A model generated the notes under the pieces. The model was given only the letters and a program-made list of their open reading frames with translations. It was not told the DNA's origin and ran no database searches. Below, piece by piece: positions 1 to 7,978 of a stretch of DNA of 64,000 bases; position 1 is the first letter of the stretch; every line of letters starts with the position of its first letter. This DNA comes from Candidatus Thorarchaeota archaeon (GTDB lineage: Archaea; Asgardarchaeota; Thorarchaeia; Thorarchaeales; Thorarchaeaceae), in the NCBI GenBank assembly GCA_021498125.1, contig JAIZWL010000002.1, forward strand, positions 208,165 through 272,164, read 5' to 3'. The position numbers were made by a program, and so were the translations under genes.

Positions 1-666
1 AAAGAGGGCCTCCGGAGGGGCGGGGCGAATACCACTTGCAAGACGCGCCTTTGCGTGTACAATATTATTGACAGCATCTAAGTCTATTTGATGACGCCCA
101 ACGAGGAGTAGCAGGGAAGCTATATTTCGCACAAGTTTCCAGAGAAAGCTTGTGCCATGTACTTCGATTTTTAGGGACGTCTCGGTCGGAATGACTGCAA
201 CATTAAGAAGAGTTGTCGTTGTAGGGCGAAGACCATCACGCTTTGATAGAAATTTAAAGTCATGAACCCCCACTAGAAGCTGTGAGGCTTTTTGCATAAG
301 AGAAATGTCAAAATCATCATTGTGAGGGAGATAATATCGATAATATCTCGATAGAACGTCATGTCTTGGATTAAACTCATTGTGAATCTTACAAAATGCC
401 CAGAGACCCATATCAGGTGGAAGATGTTTGTTTATGCCCATTACACTAAATGGCATATCGGTATTGATCATCACAACCTGCCCAATGCTATGAACTCCAC
501 GATCAGTCCTGCCAGAAAGTCGAACCGTCTTAGTGTCATGGGGTTCGCCACTCCAACGAGAGATTGCCGAGATTAATTCGCCCTGGACGGTACGAAGGCC
601 CGGTTGTACCTGTGAGCCATGGAATCCATCCCCAAAATAAAAGAGACGCGCTAAGAATGCAGTCAA
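1..666 (-). CDS. truA: tRNA pseudouridine synthase TruA, 3' end outside window
   Basis: Converts uridines 38-40 of the tRNA anticodon arm to pseudouridine. The reverse strand reads the catalytic-Asp motif GRTDRGVHS near residue 50, then RYYRYYLP, the late motif SFLWKLVRNI, and near the edge a match to the family's APPEG segment (APSGGPL). The last codons lie beyond position 1. I chose TTG at 666 because GGTGAT sits 6 nt upstream and the protein then begins MTAFLARLFYFGDGFHGSQ, aligning with the family start. It follows the ArsR-like gene by 22 bp, so it is probably the third gene of a leftward orc1-regulator-truA unit. Family assignment is firm; only the C-terminus is missing. Confidence 0.9.
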   Translation of the reverse strand, partial: MTAFLARLFYFGDGFHGSQVQPGLRTVQGELISAISRWSGEPHDTKTVRLSGRTDRGVHSIGQVVMINTDMPFSVMGINKHLPPDMGLWAFCKIHNEFNPRHDVLSRYYRYYLPHNDDFDISLMQKASQLLVGVHDFKFLSKRDGLRPTTTTLLNVAVIPTETSLKIEVHGTSFLWKLVRNIASLLLLVGRHQIDLDAVNNIVHAKARLASGIRPAPPEALF

Positions 667-688
667 CTCTGAATCACCAATCGAAAGA

Positions 689-973
689 TTAGGACTCCCA
701 TAAATCCAACAAAGCCCTGAAAGAACGTGCACGCAAGTCTTCAATTTTATAGCGATATATCTTAATCCGCCCGAAGATCTTCTCTTCTACTAAACCTGAT
801 TGAACAAGAACGGAAAGATGTGATTTTGTAGTACTGTGATTTAGACCAACACGCCGACAAATCTCGGAGATGTTCAATTCTTCTGAAAAAGCTAATTCCT
901 TGAGAATCTTAATTCGCCCACGAGAAGAGAGCATATCTTCAATAGAAATTCGAGCAGCTGGCGACGATTCCAT
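689..973 (-). CDS. ArsR-like winged-helix transcriptional regulator
   Basis: A 94-residue protein consisting almost entirely of one winged helix-turn-helix. Residues about 15-35 form the first helices (MLSSRGRIKILKELAF), ISEICRRVGLNHSTTKSHLS is the HTH with recognition helix, and LVEEKIFGRIKIYRYK is the wing. It resembles ArsR/HTH_20 family DNA-binding domains. No metal-binding cysteines are seen, so a sensory role is unknown. Its ATG overlaps the stop codon of orc1 (TAATG), implying translational coupling. It may regulate its own operon or the neighbouring replication gene, but that is only inference from position. Confidence 0.75.
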   Translation of the reverse strand: MESSPAARISIEDMLSSRGRIKILKELAFSEELNISEICRRVGLNHSTTKSHLSVLVQSGLVEEKIFGRIKIYRYKIEDLRARSFRALLDLWES

Positions 974-2190
974 TACACCACCCCTGATTTAGATTCTATT
1001 AATTGCTGAAGAAAACGCTCAAGCATTTCAGCAGGAACATCGGATAAGCCAACTAGAGTGGTCTGACCCCTAAGACCAACTCCAGAGCGTTTGGCATCAA
1101 TTAAACCATGAGCGGCTAAATCTTGTACCCACTCCCATACTTGAGTATGGGAACGAGGCTCCTCACCATATTCCTCACAAATTGAATGGTACATATCTTC
1201 AATAGTGCCGGTCATAACATAAGCATCACGACTCTCTTTGAGAAGACGAGCTGCGGCTAGAAGCAGCAGACGATTATGTAATGGAAGTGTAGCAAAGACT
1301 TCCTTTCTTAATTCGGGGTGCGTATCAGCTTTGGCTTGGCGAACATAATCAGGAATCACAACTGAGGCGCCCTCCCTATCAGCTTGCTTCCCCGCACGCC
1401 ATAGAAGCTCAATTGCATAACGTGCATCTCCCCGTTCTGCTGCAATATCACAGATAAGCTGAATAGTTTCATTCATAACTGCGGATTCTACAAATGCTTG
1501 ATCAACACGCTCTTTGAGAATATCATAGAGTTGACTAGAACTATATTTGCTGAAGTGCAGTATGTTTTGTTGGAGCGTACTTAGAGTGCTCCGATCGAGC
1601 ATAGTTGCAAGAGGGATATCACGACCGACTCCAATTACTGCAAGACGCTGTGGAGCATTTAAGCGGTCATCCATTAATCTTGTAAGATCATATAATATGT
1701 CAGGCCCTGCATGACGAATAAAATAATCAAGTTCGTCAAGTATTAGCAGCAAATATCTGTCTTCGGCATCCAAGACTTCTACTAAAATCTGAAGTATTTC
1801 ATGTGGTGAATGTCCGCGCCTAGGAAAGCTTGGTTTGAATTCACGTAGCATTCGAAGATAGACAAGATAGATGCTTTTATTCACACGACAATTAATATGA
1901 AGACTGTGTAAGCGAATTCCGCGACGTTGCGCAACCTTAACGAGCTGATCAGCAAAACGCTTAGTCACGGCCGTCTTCCCTGTACCCACAGGACCTTCAA
2001 TGATAAGACGTGGACTTGTTGACCCAGGAGATTTAATCAGCGTCTTAAAACTTCGTGCAAGAACACGCTGCTCGTCTTCACGATGCGGTAAGCTTTCAGG
2101 CACATAATCAATAGATAGTACCTGCTCTCTCTTGAAGACACTATCACGACTTAGCTCGTCTTCTACAAAGTCAATGAACTTGTCTGTCAT
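973..2190 (-). CDS. cdc6: Orc1/Cdc6 replication initiator
   Basis: AAA+ origin-binding protein that recognises origin recognition boxes and loads the MCM helicase. Visible are the N-terminal PESLPHREDE segment typical of Orc1/Cdc6, Walker A GPVGTGKT (about residues 66-73), Walker B LLLILDELD (about 147-155), sensor and lid regions, and a C-terminal winged helix (about 310-400). The length of about 405 residues is normal. I chose ATG at 2190; an in-frame TTG at 2202 would add four residues. It heads the leftward unit with the HTH gene and truA. Many archaea keep cdc6 beside the origin, but the origin-like DNA in this window is 25 kb away at 26.9 kb. Confidence 0.92.
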   Translation of the reverse strand: MTDKFIDFVEDELSRDSVFKREQVLSIDYVPESLPHREDEQRVLARSFKTLIKSPGSTSPRLIIEGPVGTGKTAVTKRFADQLVKVAQRRGIRLHSLHINCRVNKSIYLVYLRMLREFKPSFPRRGHSPHEILQILVEVLDAEDRYLLLILDELDYFIRHAGPDILYDLTRLMDDRLNAPQRLAVIGVGRDIPLATMLDRSTLSTLQQNILHFSKYSSSQLYDILKERVDQAFVESAVMNETIQLICDIAAERGDARYAIELLWRAGKQADREGASVVIPDYVRQAKADTHPELRKEVFATLPLHNRLLLLAAARLLKESRDAYVMTGTIEDMYHSICEEYGEEPRSHTQVWEWVQDLAAHGLIDAKRSGVGLRGQTTLVGLSDVPAEMLERFLQQLIESKSGVV

Positions 2191-2288
2191 TCCGAGAACC
2201 AATTCAAGAGAGCATTATGTGCTTAAAAGTATTATCGGTTTGTTCGTTTAACAGAACGAGAGAGGCAGAGGTGGCCGAAAGTATTGGT

Positions 2289-2359
2289 GGCGAGCTCAAA
2301 ACTCAAGATCCAAATCACGGCCTAAGGGCTCATCGGGGTCATTGCTGTCATCACTCGCC
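2289..2359 (-). ncRNA. possible C/D-box-like small RNA
   Basis: On the minus strand a terminal stem GGCGAG/CTCGCC encloses a perfect C box, GTGATGA, directly after the 5' arm. A D-like TTGA lies just before the 3' arm. The total of 71 nt fits archaeal C/D guide RNAs. Against it, the D box deviates from CTGA and no clear D'/C' pair with a proper guide spacing can be made out. It lies in the gap between tRNA-Gly and orc1 on the same strand as both. Low confidence. Confidence 0.25.
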
Positions 2360-2416
2360 AAGAAAATAAGTACAATTTTCCGCTAAAATAGATAACTCTT
2401 TGAAGAGGAGAGATGG

Positions 2417-2511
2417 TGCGGCCGCCGGGATTTGAAGTCCCGCGAACTCGTGTTCGTCTCGGGTTGGAAGCTTGGGAGGCTTCCGTCCTAACCATGCTAG
2501 ACCACGGCCGC
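2417..2511 (-). tRNA. tRNA-Gly(CCC) with T-arm intron
   Basis: Acceptor GCGGCCG/CGGCCGC, U8, D-arm, anticodon stem GAAGC/GCTTC with loop CTCCCAA (anticodon CCC), discriminator A, and a genomic CCA at 2414-2416. A 21-nt insert, 2437-2457, interrupts the T-arm. It folds as helix CCCG/CGGG, bulge AGA, hairpin CGAAC/GTTCG and bulge ACT. Cutting each bulge after its second base gives T-arm CCGAG-TTCAAAT-CCCGG, that is, an intron between 53 and 54 with one A-C mismatch at 52-62. The gene lies antisense to the sequence upstream of korA. Confidence 0.85.
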
Positions 2512-2598
2512 TCAGCATTGATGCAGAGAGAGTATGATAAAAGAATATCGGCACTTGGCAATATCCTAAGCCTTATCTTGAATATGGTAAGCTTCAGA

Positions 2599-3729
2599 AT
2601 GAGTCCCATGATGCATTCAAATAAATCAATTAAAAAATTCTGGCAAGGAAACCAAGCATGTGCTGAAGGAGCCATTGCGGCAGGTTGCAGATTCTTTGCA
2701 GGATATCCGATAACTCCAGCTTCAGAGATTGCGGAGATCATGTCCCAGCGCCTACCCGGTCTAGGAGGCACCTATTTACAGATGGAGGATGAAATAGGAG
2801 CCATTGCGGCAATTATCGGTGCATCATGGGGGGGTCGCCTCTCAATGACAGCCACATCAGGACCAGGATTCAGTTTAATGCAAGAGAATATAGGGTATGC
2901 AATTATGACTGAAACACCCTGTGTAATCGTGGATGTGCAACGAACAGGTCCCAGTACAGGCCAGGCCACAAAAGGGGCGCAAGGCGACTTCATGCAAACA
3001 AGATGGGGGACTCATGGAGACCATCAAAGTATTGTACTTGCTCCAAATTCGGCGCAGGAAATGTATGATCTAACAATTTTGGCATTTAGAATCTCAGAGC
3101 GGTTAAGGCACCCGGTCATTATTCTCTCAGATGAAATTGTCGCCCATTCACGGGAGAGCGTTATAATAAACCCTGAAGCAACCCAACTAGTAAAAAGAAG
3201 GTTTGCAGCACCAGGAGACCCCGCATACGATGGATGGGATAATGGACACGCAATAATGCCACGTTTTGGAGACGGCCATGATTTATTGATTACTGGATCC
3301 ACTCACAATGAACAAGGGTACCGTAAAACTTCAGACCCACAGGTTCATGACAGGCTTGTTCGGCGTCTGGAAGAAAAGATAACTGCGGCCAAAGAGATGT
3401 TGACAGATGTGATCATTACAGGTCCTGAAACAGCAGAGTGGGGTATTGTGTCCTTTGGAAGCACTTCTAGAACAGTAGAAGAAGTGATGGCAAAACACCC
3501 AAATCGGTTTCGTTCATTACGGTTAAGGACGATCTGGCCGTTCCCAGATGAAGCGGTACGCGAATTTTCCAAAACAGTGGATCGATTACTTGTGCCCGAG
3601 CTCAATTTGGGACAACTCTCAAGAGAAACTGAACGAGCAGCATCTAAATCAACAGAGGTCGTTTCATTGAATAAAGTGGGCGGCGGCCGGATGATTGAAC
3701 CTGATGAGCTTGTCGGCGCATTATCTTGA
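2599..3729 (+). CDS. korA: 2-oxoacid:ferredoxin oxidoreductase, alpha subunit (KorA)
   Basis: Alpha subunit of the enzyme that oxidatively decarboxylates 2-oxoacids (2-oxoglutarate type) to acyl-CoA and reduced ferredoxin. The start KKFWQGNQACAEGAIAAGCR and the motif FFAGYPITPASEIAE are characteristic, as are QTRWGTHGDH in the middle and the C-terminal NLGQLSRETERAA and VGGGRMIEP. At about 376 residues it is complete. The open frame extends upstream through tRNA-Gly, which cannot be coding, so I chose ATG 2599; 2608 or 2611 are also possible. The partner korB is not next to it, and its 3' end is overlapped on the opposite strand by the surface-protein frame. An orphan korA suggests a rearranged locus. 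Confidence 0.9.
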   Translation: MSPMMHSNKSIKKFWQGNQACAEGAIAAGCRFFAGYPITPASEIAEIMSQRLPGLGGTYLQMEDEIGAIAAIIGASWGGRLSMTATSGPGFSLMQENIGYAIMTETPCVIVDVQRTGPSTGQATKGAQGDFMQTRWGTHGDHQSIVLAPNSAQEMYDLTILAFRISERLRHPVIILSDEIVAHSRESVIINPEATQLVKRRFAAPGDPAYDGWDNGHAIMPRFGDGHDLLITGSTHNEQGYRKTSDPQVHDRLVRRLEEKITAAKEMLTDVIITGPETAEWGIVSFGSTSRTVEEVMAKHPNRFRSLRLRTIWPFPDEAVREFSKTVDRLLVPELNLGQLSRETERAASKSTEVVSLNKVGGGRMIEPDELVGALS

Positions 3730-6014
3730 GTGTGCGGATTGGTATCATTCCCCGAAATAATTGTGATGACATCCAAATTGAGTGTAGTTCTAACCCATAC
3801 AAAGATAGTGAATGTATAATTAGAAGAAACATACCACACCCCATCAATTTCAAGATGTGCTACATGAAAACCAGGACTGACATCTAAATCAAATGGGATT
3901 TGCAACGTATCAGAAATATTAACCGAAACTAATGAGGTATAGTCGGTCATATCATCAATCCAGAAGCTTACATTGATTTTATCGACAGGGCCACCATAAG
4001 ATTCCCTGACCTCTAGATCTAACTCAACACCTTCTGCATAAAAAGCGGACAGACTGGAGAATTCTGCTTCCAACGAGTCATAAACAGCAATCTCGAAGCT
4101 AAAGTGATCATAGGGAATTAATGACTCGTTAAGAGAGATAATATGGATTATATGAGTTCCAAGTGTAGCTGAACTGCTATACAATAATGAGAAGTAAAAA
4201 GGGGCACCAATGACAATACTCTGGGATTGATTAATCTGCCCTGTGTAATCAGCGATACGTAGAAGTGTGGAGTCACCATCAATCCAAGGGGATCCAATGG
4301 TCATATTTACATCAATTGAAGAATTACGTAGACATGACAGTGGATAAGAAAGGGAATTCAGATATAATGGAATCAATATACTGAAATTAAAGGGCTTCAT
4401 CAAACTATCCTGATATTGATAGATACCTCCTTTTACAGTGAATCGAAGTGCGATTTGGGAGCCTGAAGGCATGTCGGATAAAGTCCATTCGAGCAGTGCA
4501 GCCCCCTCATTATTGGTCATATTGTTAACGAGATTTGTTCCATTAAAATATCCCAAGTCAATCCGCACTCCTGAGAGAGGATTTCCTTTAGGATCATACA
4601 ATGAACAGGAGATTCCCGTGGGGACTCCCACGACTAGTTTTGAAGTATTCACCATTAAAACTGGTTTGAAATAGATAACAAGATTTGATATCGTGGAGGT
4701 GTCTTCGTAATAGACTGATGAATTAATGTCAACTGTGAGCCTACTTATGCCCCACTTGTCATATGGAAGGAAAATATAACCTGTAAACCATCCAGTTTGA
4801 TTTGTGTCACCTTGGATCCAAGACGTGTAGTTATCAATCTCTAAACTAATTGAGAGATGCAAAAGTGCCACATCAGTACCTGTCAAATTGTCCAATACAT
4901 GTACAGAGAGAGAACAATTTGTTCCGGACAATGGCAGTGTATCATTGATCAGTACGGCTGAAACAGGACGGGGAATCACTGTTACATTAGCCAAAAAAAA
5001 TGCAGTATAGTATGAACTATGAACCGCAGTAAAATTAATTGTATACGCTCCGGGAGGGATTGGGAAAGAGATATTCCCCTTGTAACGCCCATTCCCCAAG
5101 GATGCCAGCTCTCCATTTGAGAAAGACGAATTCCAGAACATTTTGCCTCCAAGAATGGGGGTACCTGTTTTTGTCTGGTGCACAAACTCAAAGAACGCAC
5201 TTTCAACAAGATGACCATCTGTGGACTGACAATGAATTAGGTCGGGATTTTGAATCGCCTGCAAAAACGACGGGGCTGGATCAACAATCAAGTCAAATGA
5301 TTGTGAGAAGGGGAGAAAGTCCTCATTTCCGATTCCATATATTGTGATGTTATAGGTCGCTGGAACAAGATTATTGTCGGACCAATTGACGTTCAGGACA
5401 CCCGCGAGATCAGTAGTAACATTTGACTCGTATAAGGAAATCGTCTCATTTGCAATACGAACAGAAACAGACTCGTTTGCGAGTACAATTGATGATGAAT
5501 AAATACTGGTAATTTTGAACGCGAGAGAAATGTTTTGACCAACTTCAGAACGAAGCTCCGTTAACGGTGTGACTTCCAAATGCCCTCTCTTAATATCTAC
5601 TACAACTGTTAAAGTGCCAGCATCAGAGTATCGTTCATCATAGAAGTCATAATTGAATTGTGTTGTAGCATGTGTACCATTAGTTCCAGGTGCAACGTCT
5701 TCGGGGATGATCACATACGATGAATAGAGCGTTCGTGGGTCTGGAGACGAATCAATGTAGTACGCATCTGAATATACAGGCCCTTGAGCGGTTGTCACGT
5801 AAAATCCAACATGACAATAACCAGGATCTTCAAAATCTGCAGTGAGATGTGCTGCCATGTGTATAGTTTCTCCGACCTCGTAGACCAATTTATCGGTTTC
5901 AAAAGAGGTCATTTCAAAGGTAGTGGCGTCAACTGGATGTATTACTACGATAAATAATAGTGCGGCGACTATAATGAGAGTAGGACCAATTAAACGCACA
6001 AATATCACCATCAA
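3345..6014 (-). CDS. large secreted Ig-like repeat protein, 3' end probably truncated
   Basis: Begins with a signal-type hydrophobic helix (residues about 5-30), followed by a long chain of beta-rich repeats with many N-glycosylation sequons, recurring segments such as AGVLNVNWSDNN and EGAALLEWTL (linkers of Ig/bacterial-Ig-like domains). It is probably a cell-surface or S-layer-associated protein. The last 128 codons (3345-3729) are antisense to korA and look unlike the rest: no beta repeats, rich in Ser and Arg. The paralogue at 10388 ends in a transmembrane anchor; here that anchor is absent. I infer that the gene lost its native 3' end and stop and now reads through into korA. The true end of the functional protein is near residue 760. 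Confidence 0.7.
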   Translation of the reverse strand: MMVIFVRLIGPTLIIVAALLFIVVIHPVDATTFEMTSFETDKLVYEVGETIHMAAHLTADFEDPGYCHVGFYVTTAQGPVYSDAYYIDSSPDPRTLYSSYVIIPEDVAPGTNGTHATTQFNYDFYDERYSDAGTLTVVVDIKRGHLEVTPLTELRSEVGQNISLAFKITSIYSSSIVLANESVSVRIANETISLYESNVTTDLAGVLNVNWSDNNLVPATYNITIYGIGNEDFLPFSQSFDLIVDPAPSFLQAIQNPDLIHCQSTDGHLVESAFFEFVHQTKTGTPILGGKMFWNSSFSNGELASLGNGRYKGNISFPIPPGAYTINFTAVHSSYYTAFFLANVTVIPRPVSAVLINDTLPLSGTNCSLSVHVLDNLTGTDVALLHLSISLEIDNYTSWIQGDTNQTGWFTGYIFLPYDKWGISRLTVDINSSVYYEDTSTISNLVIYFKPVLMVNTSKLVVGVPTGISCSLYDPKGNPLSGVRIDLGYFNGTNLVNNMTNNEGAALLEWTLSDMPSGSQIALRFTVKGGIYQYQDSLMKPFNFSILIPLYLNSLSYPLSCLRNSSIDVNMTIGSPWIDGDSTLLRIADYTGQINQSQSIVIGAPFYFSLLYSSSATLGTHIIHIISLNESLIPYDHFSFEIAVYDSLEAEFSSLSAFYAEGVELDLEVRESYGGPVDKINVSFWIDDMTDYTSLVSVNISDTLQIPFDLDVSPGFHVAHLEIDGVWYVSSNYTFTIFVWVRTTLNLDVITIISGNDTNPHTQDNAPTSSSGSIIRPPPTLFNETTSVDLDAARSVSLESCPKLSSGTSNRSTVLENSRTASSGNGQIVLNRNERNRFGCFAITSSTVLEVLPKDTIPHSAVSGPVMITSVNISLAAVIFSSRRRTSLS

Positions 6015-6295
6015 TCCATATTTTTACGAGGCTCGGATGATATCGAGATCAGGGCGCCATTACGTCAGCTTAGGCAAGTAGATCTTCGACCATATTTTAT
6101 CCTCATCCTTTCGATTGTGCGGAGCTATTTAATGTCCTATAGAGGCCATTTCGATAGTTGCGGGATACTCTAGTCAACATCACAATTATCACATACAAAG
6201 AAGAACCGCCAATTTGGAAAATTAGAGGCAATAACGACAGGTTTAATTCCAATTAGAGATTGGACCGCCATAACCTCGTTGGAGAGTATAGAAGA

Positions 6296-6661
6296 TTGGT
6301 TATCAGAATTAAAGATGCAGTAATCGAGAGCATTTCGCCTACTGAAACAAAAAGACTCAAGCTCGTAAAGATATCATCAAAGACGGAGGGCGCCGAGCTA
6401 TCTATAGAGTTACCTGATGCACTATGTGACATGATAAGTTCAAAAGATCGTATCAGTGTCATCATAGACGACAAACCCATCACAAAAGGTGATACTGCGC
6501 GCTTCTATGCACAAGGACGTGTATTCAAAACTAATGCTGAAAAGAAGTTTCAAGTAGTGGGTACCATTGGGGGTCTCCGCATGGTCCTCACATTAGCAAA
6601 ACCCACACCTTCACAAAAACAGACTCTTGATGGACAGTCATATTATGTGGCGCTGTTGTGA
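6296..6661 (+). CDS. rpoG: RNA polymerase subunit G (Rpb8-like)
   Basis: Small OB-fold subunit of archaeal RNA polymerase, homologue of eukaryotic Rpb8; found in Crenarchaeota, Korarchaeota and Asgard but not in most Euryarchaeota. The C-terminal half carries the family pattern GRVFKTN... VVGTIGGLRMVL ... YYVALL, matching the Rpb8 segment in which a GGL-x-M core precedes the final strand. N-terminal VIRIKDAVIESIS matches the first strand. I chose TTG 6296: GGAGAG lies 9 nt upstream, and a TATA-like TTTAATT at about 6242 would put the transcript start near 6268. TTG 6260 would add 12 residues. Assignment rests on pattern similarity in a fast-evolving family. Confidence 0.75.
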   Translation: MVIRIKDAVIESISPTETKRLKLVKISSKTEGAELSIELPDALCDMISSKDRISVIIDDKPITKGDTARFYAQGRVFKTNAEKKFQVVGTIGGLRMVLTLAKPTPSQKQTLDGQSYYVALL

Positions 6662-6782
6662 TCTCGTAAAACCACTAAAATGAGTAACACCAATAGTTTC
6701 AGTCAGCTCTCATTCTCTCTCAGCTAGCGTAACGTATTCGTTATAACAAACAAGGACAAGCTGAAAGGCTGTTAGATGATTA

Positions 6783-6803
6783 CGCCCAACAAATAGTTGG
6801 GTG
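6783..6803 (+). promoter_or_regulatory. hairpin covering the tfb start codon
   Basis: CGCCCAAC (6783-6790) and GTTGGGTG (6796-6803) form an 8-bp stem with a 5-nt loop. The 3' arm contains the GTG that opens the tfb frame at 6801. If this GTG is used, the hairpin would sequester it, which could give translational control. If a downstream start is used, it would be a leader hairpin. Confidence 0.4.
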
Positions 6804-7817
6804 TGGTCATTGGTTGATCTGGTACAAGAAAATGTGGAAACGAAACCAGTCTGCCCAGAATGTCATGGGCAACTGACTACCAGTCAGGGATATATTGTAT
6901 GTACATCCTGCGGTATTGTTGTGTCAAGAGAATATGTATCTTCAACATATCGAATGGGCGAAGAAACAACGGCGGATGGGCCAGATGTAGGAATGTATGT
7001 GTCATTAGGCAGTCGCTTACATATTGTCGATGGAATGGGAAGCTATATCGGATTCCATAAGGATCGATTTCTCCGCGACATACATGGCCGATTACTCCCA
7101 GGCGAGTCTCAGAAAAAATATCGACGCCTCAAGACAATGTATTCTGCAAGAACTCGAATTGGTAAAGACGAAACAGTCTATAGAGCGTTAAGAGTTCTAA
7201 ACAGAGTTTCAAAATTACTTATGCTCACATCCCAAGTGCGGGATAGAACAGCTTATCTTTATAAAAAAATGGCGAGTAATCCCAGAACACAATCCTCGAA
7301 CAATATTCTCCTAGTGGCTGTATGCCTGCTAATTGCAGTGCGTGAGTTTAAAGAGGGAGCCCCTATCACACTAGAAGAAATCGCCAATGTCTTTGCAAAG
7401 CTTGGGCACCGCATCAATATGCGTTCAATTGTTAGAGAGTCACTTCGACTGAAATCAATTATTGGTCACGCTCCATCAATACGGAGACCTGAAGACTATA
7501 TCCCGAGAGTTGTTTCTGTATTAATGAACAATACGGAAATTGTAAAAAAGATAGTAAGTAGGGGATGGAGTGTCAATGAATATGAACAACGGCTACGCGA
7601 AGCAATTAAAAAAATAATCGATCTGGTACCAGCTTCGAAACGAGGCGGGAGGAATCCGTTCATCTTTGCTGTGTCAGCATCATATGCTGCGGATCGACTA
7701 ATATCAGTTGCAGCAGGACGACGAACTGTATTGACCCAGAAGCTTGCATCTAAAGCAACCGAAGTTGCTGAATATAGTATTAGGGATCACTATGGCATGA
7801 TTAAAAAATATATTTGA
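6801..7817 (+). CDS. tfb: transcription initiation factor IIB paralogue (TFB)
   Basis: Bridges TBP-bound promoter DNA and RNA polymerase. Residues about 18-40 form the zinc ribbon (CPECHG, then CTSCGIVV). Residues 60-105 are the B-reader/linker region, with the recognisable GSYIGFHKD and DIHGRLLP. Two cyclin folds follow (about 115-215 and 225-335). The linker and second repeat are less conserved than in a housekeeping TFB, so this may be one of several paralogues with a special promoter set. The frame opens at GTG 6801 within a hairpin; a start a few codons later is possible because the zinc ribbon begins at residue 18. Downstream lies an unrelated secretion ATPase. Confidence 0.88.
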   Translation: MWSLVDLVQENVETKPVCPECHGQLTTSQGYIVCTSCGIVVSREYVSSTYRMGEETTADGPDVGMYVSLGSRLHIVDGMGSYIGFHKDRFLRDIHGRLLPGESQKKYRRLKTMYSARTRIGKDETVYRALRVLNRVSKLLMLTSQVRDRTAYLYKKMASNPRTQSSNNILLVAVCLLIAVREFKEGAPITLEEIANVFAKLGHRINMRSIVRESLRLKSIIGHAPSIRRPEDYIPRVVSVLMNNTEIVKKIVSRGWSVNEYEQRLREAIKKIIDLVPASKRGGRNPFIFAVSASYAADRLISVAAGRRTVLTQKLASKATEVAEYSIRDHYGMIKKYI

Positions 7818-7978
7818 CCTTTATTAGCGGCCAATGCAACAAGTACAAACACAATTTCACGTGGAGATTATTACCAGTAGTATGTAATGTAATATCAAGT
7901 GTCATGACTTAGACCAAATGATCAGACCGCGAGAGTGTACATATCAAAATATCTGAAGCAGGCGAAACTGTATGGAGC

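Noticed and set aside
2413..2598. Upstream extension of the korA frame
   Set aside because: It runs through tRNA-Gly on the other strand and adds 62 residues absent from the family. ATG 2599 fits better.
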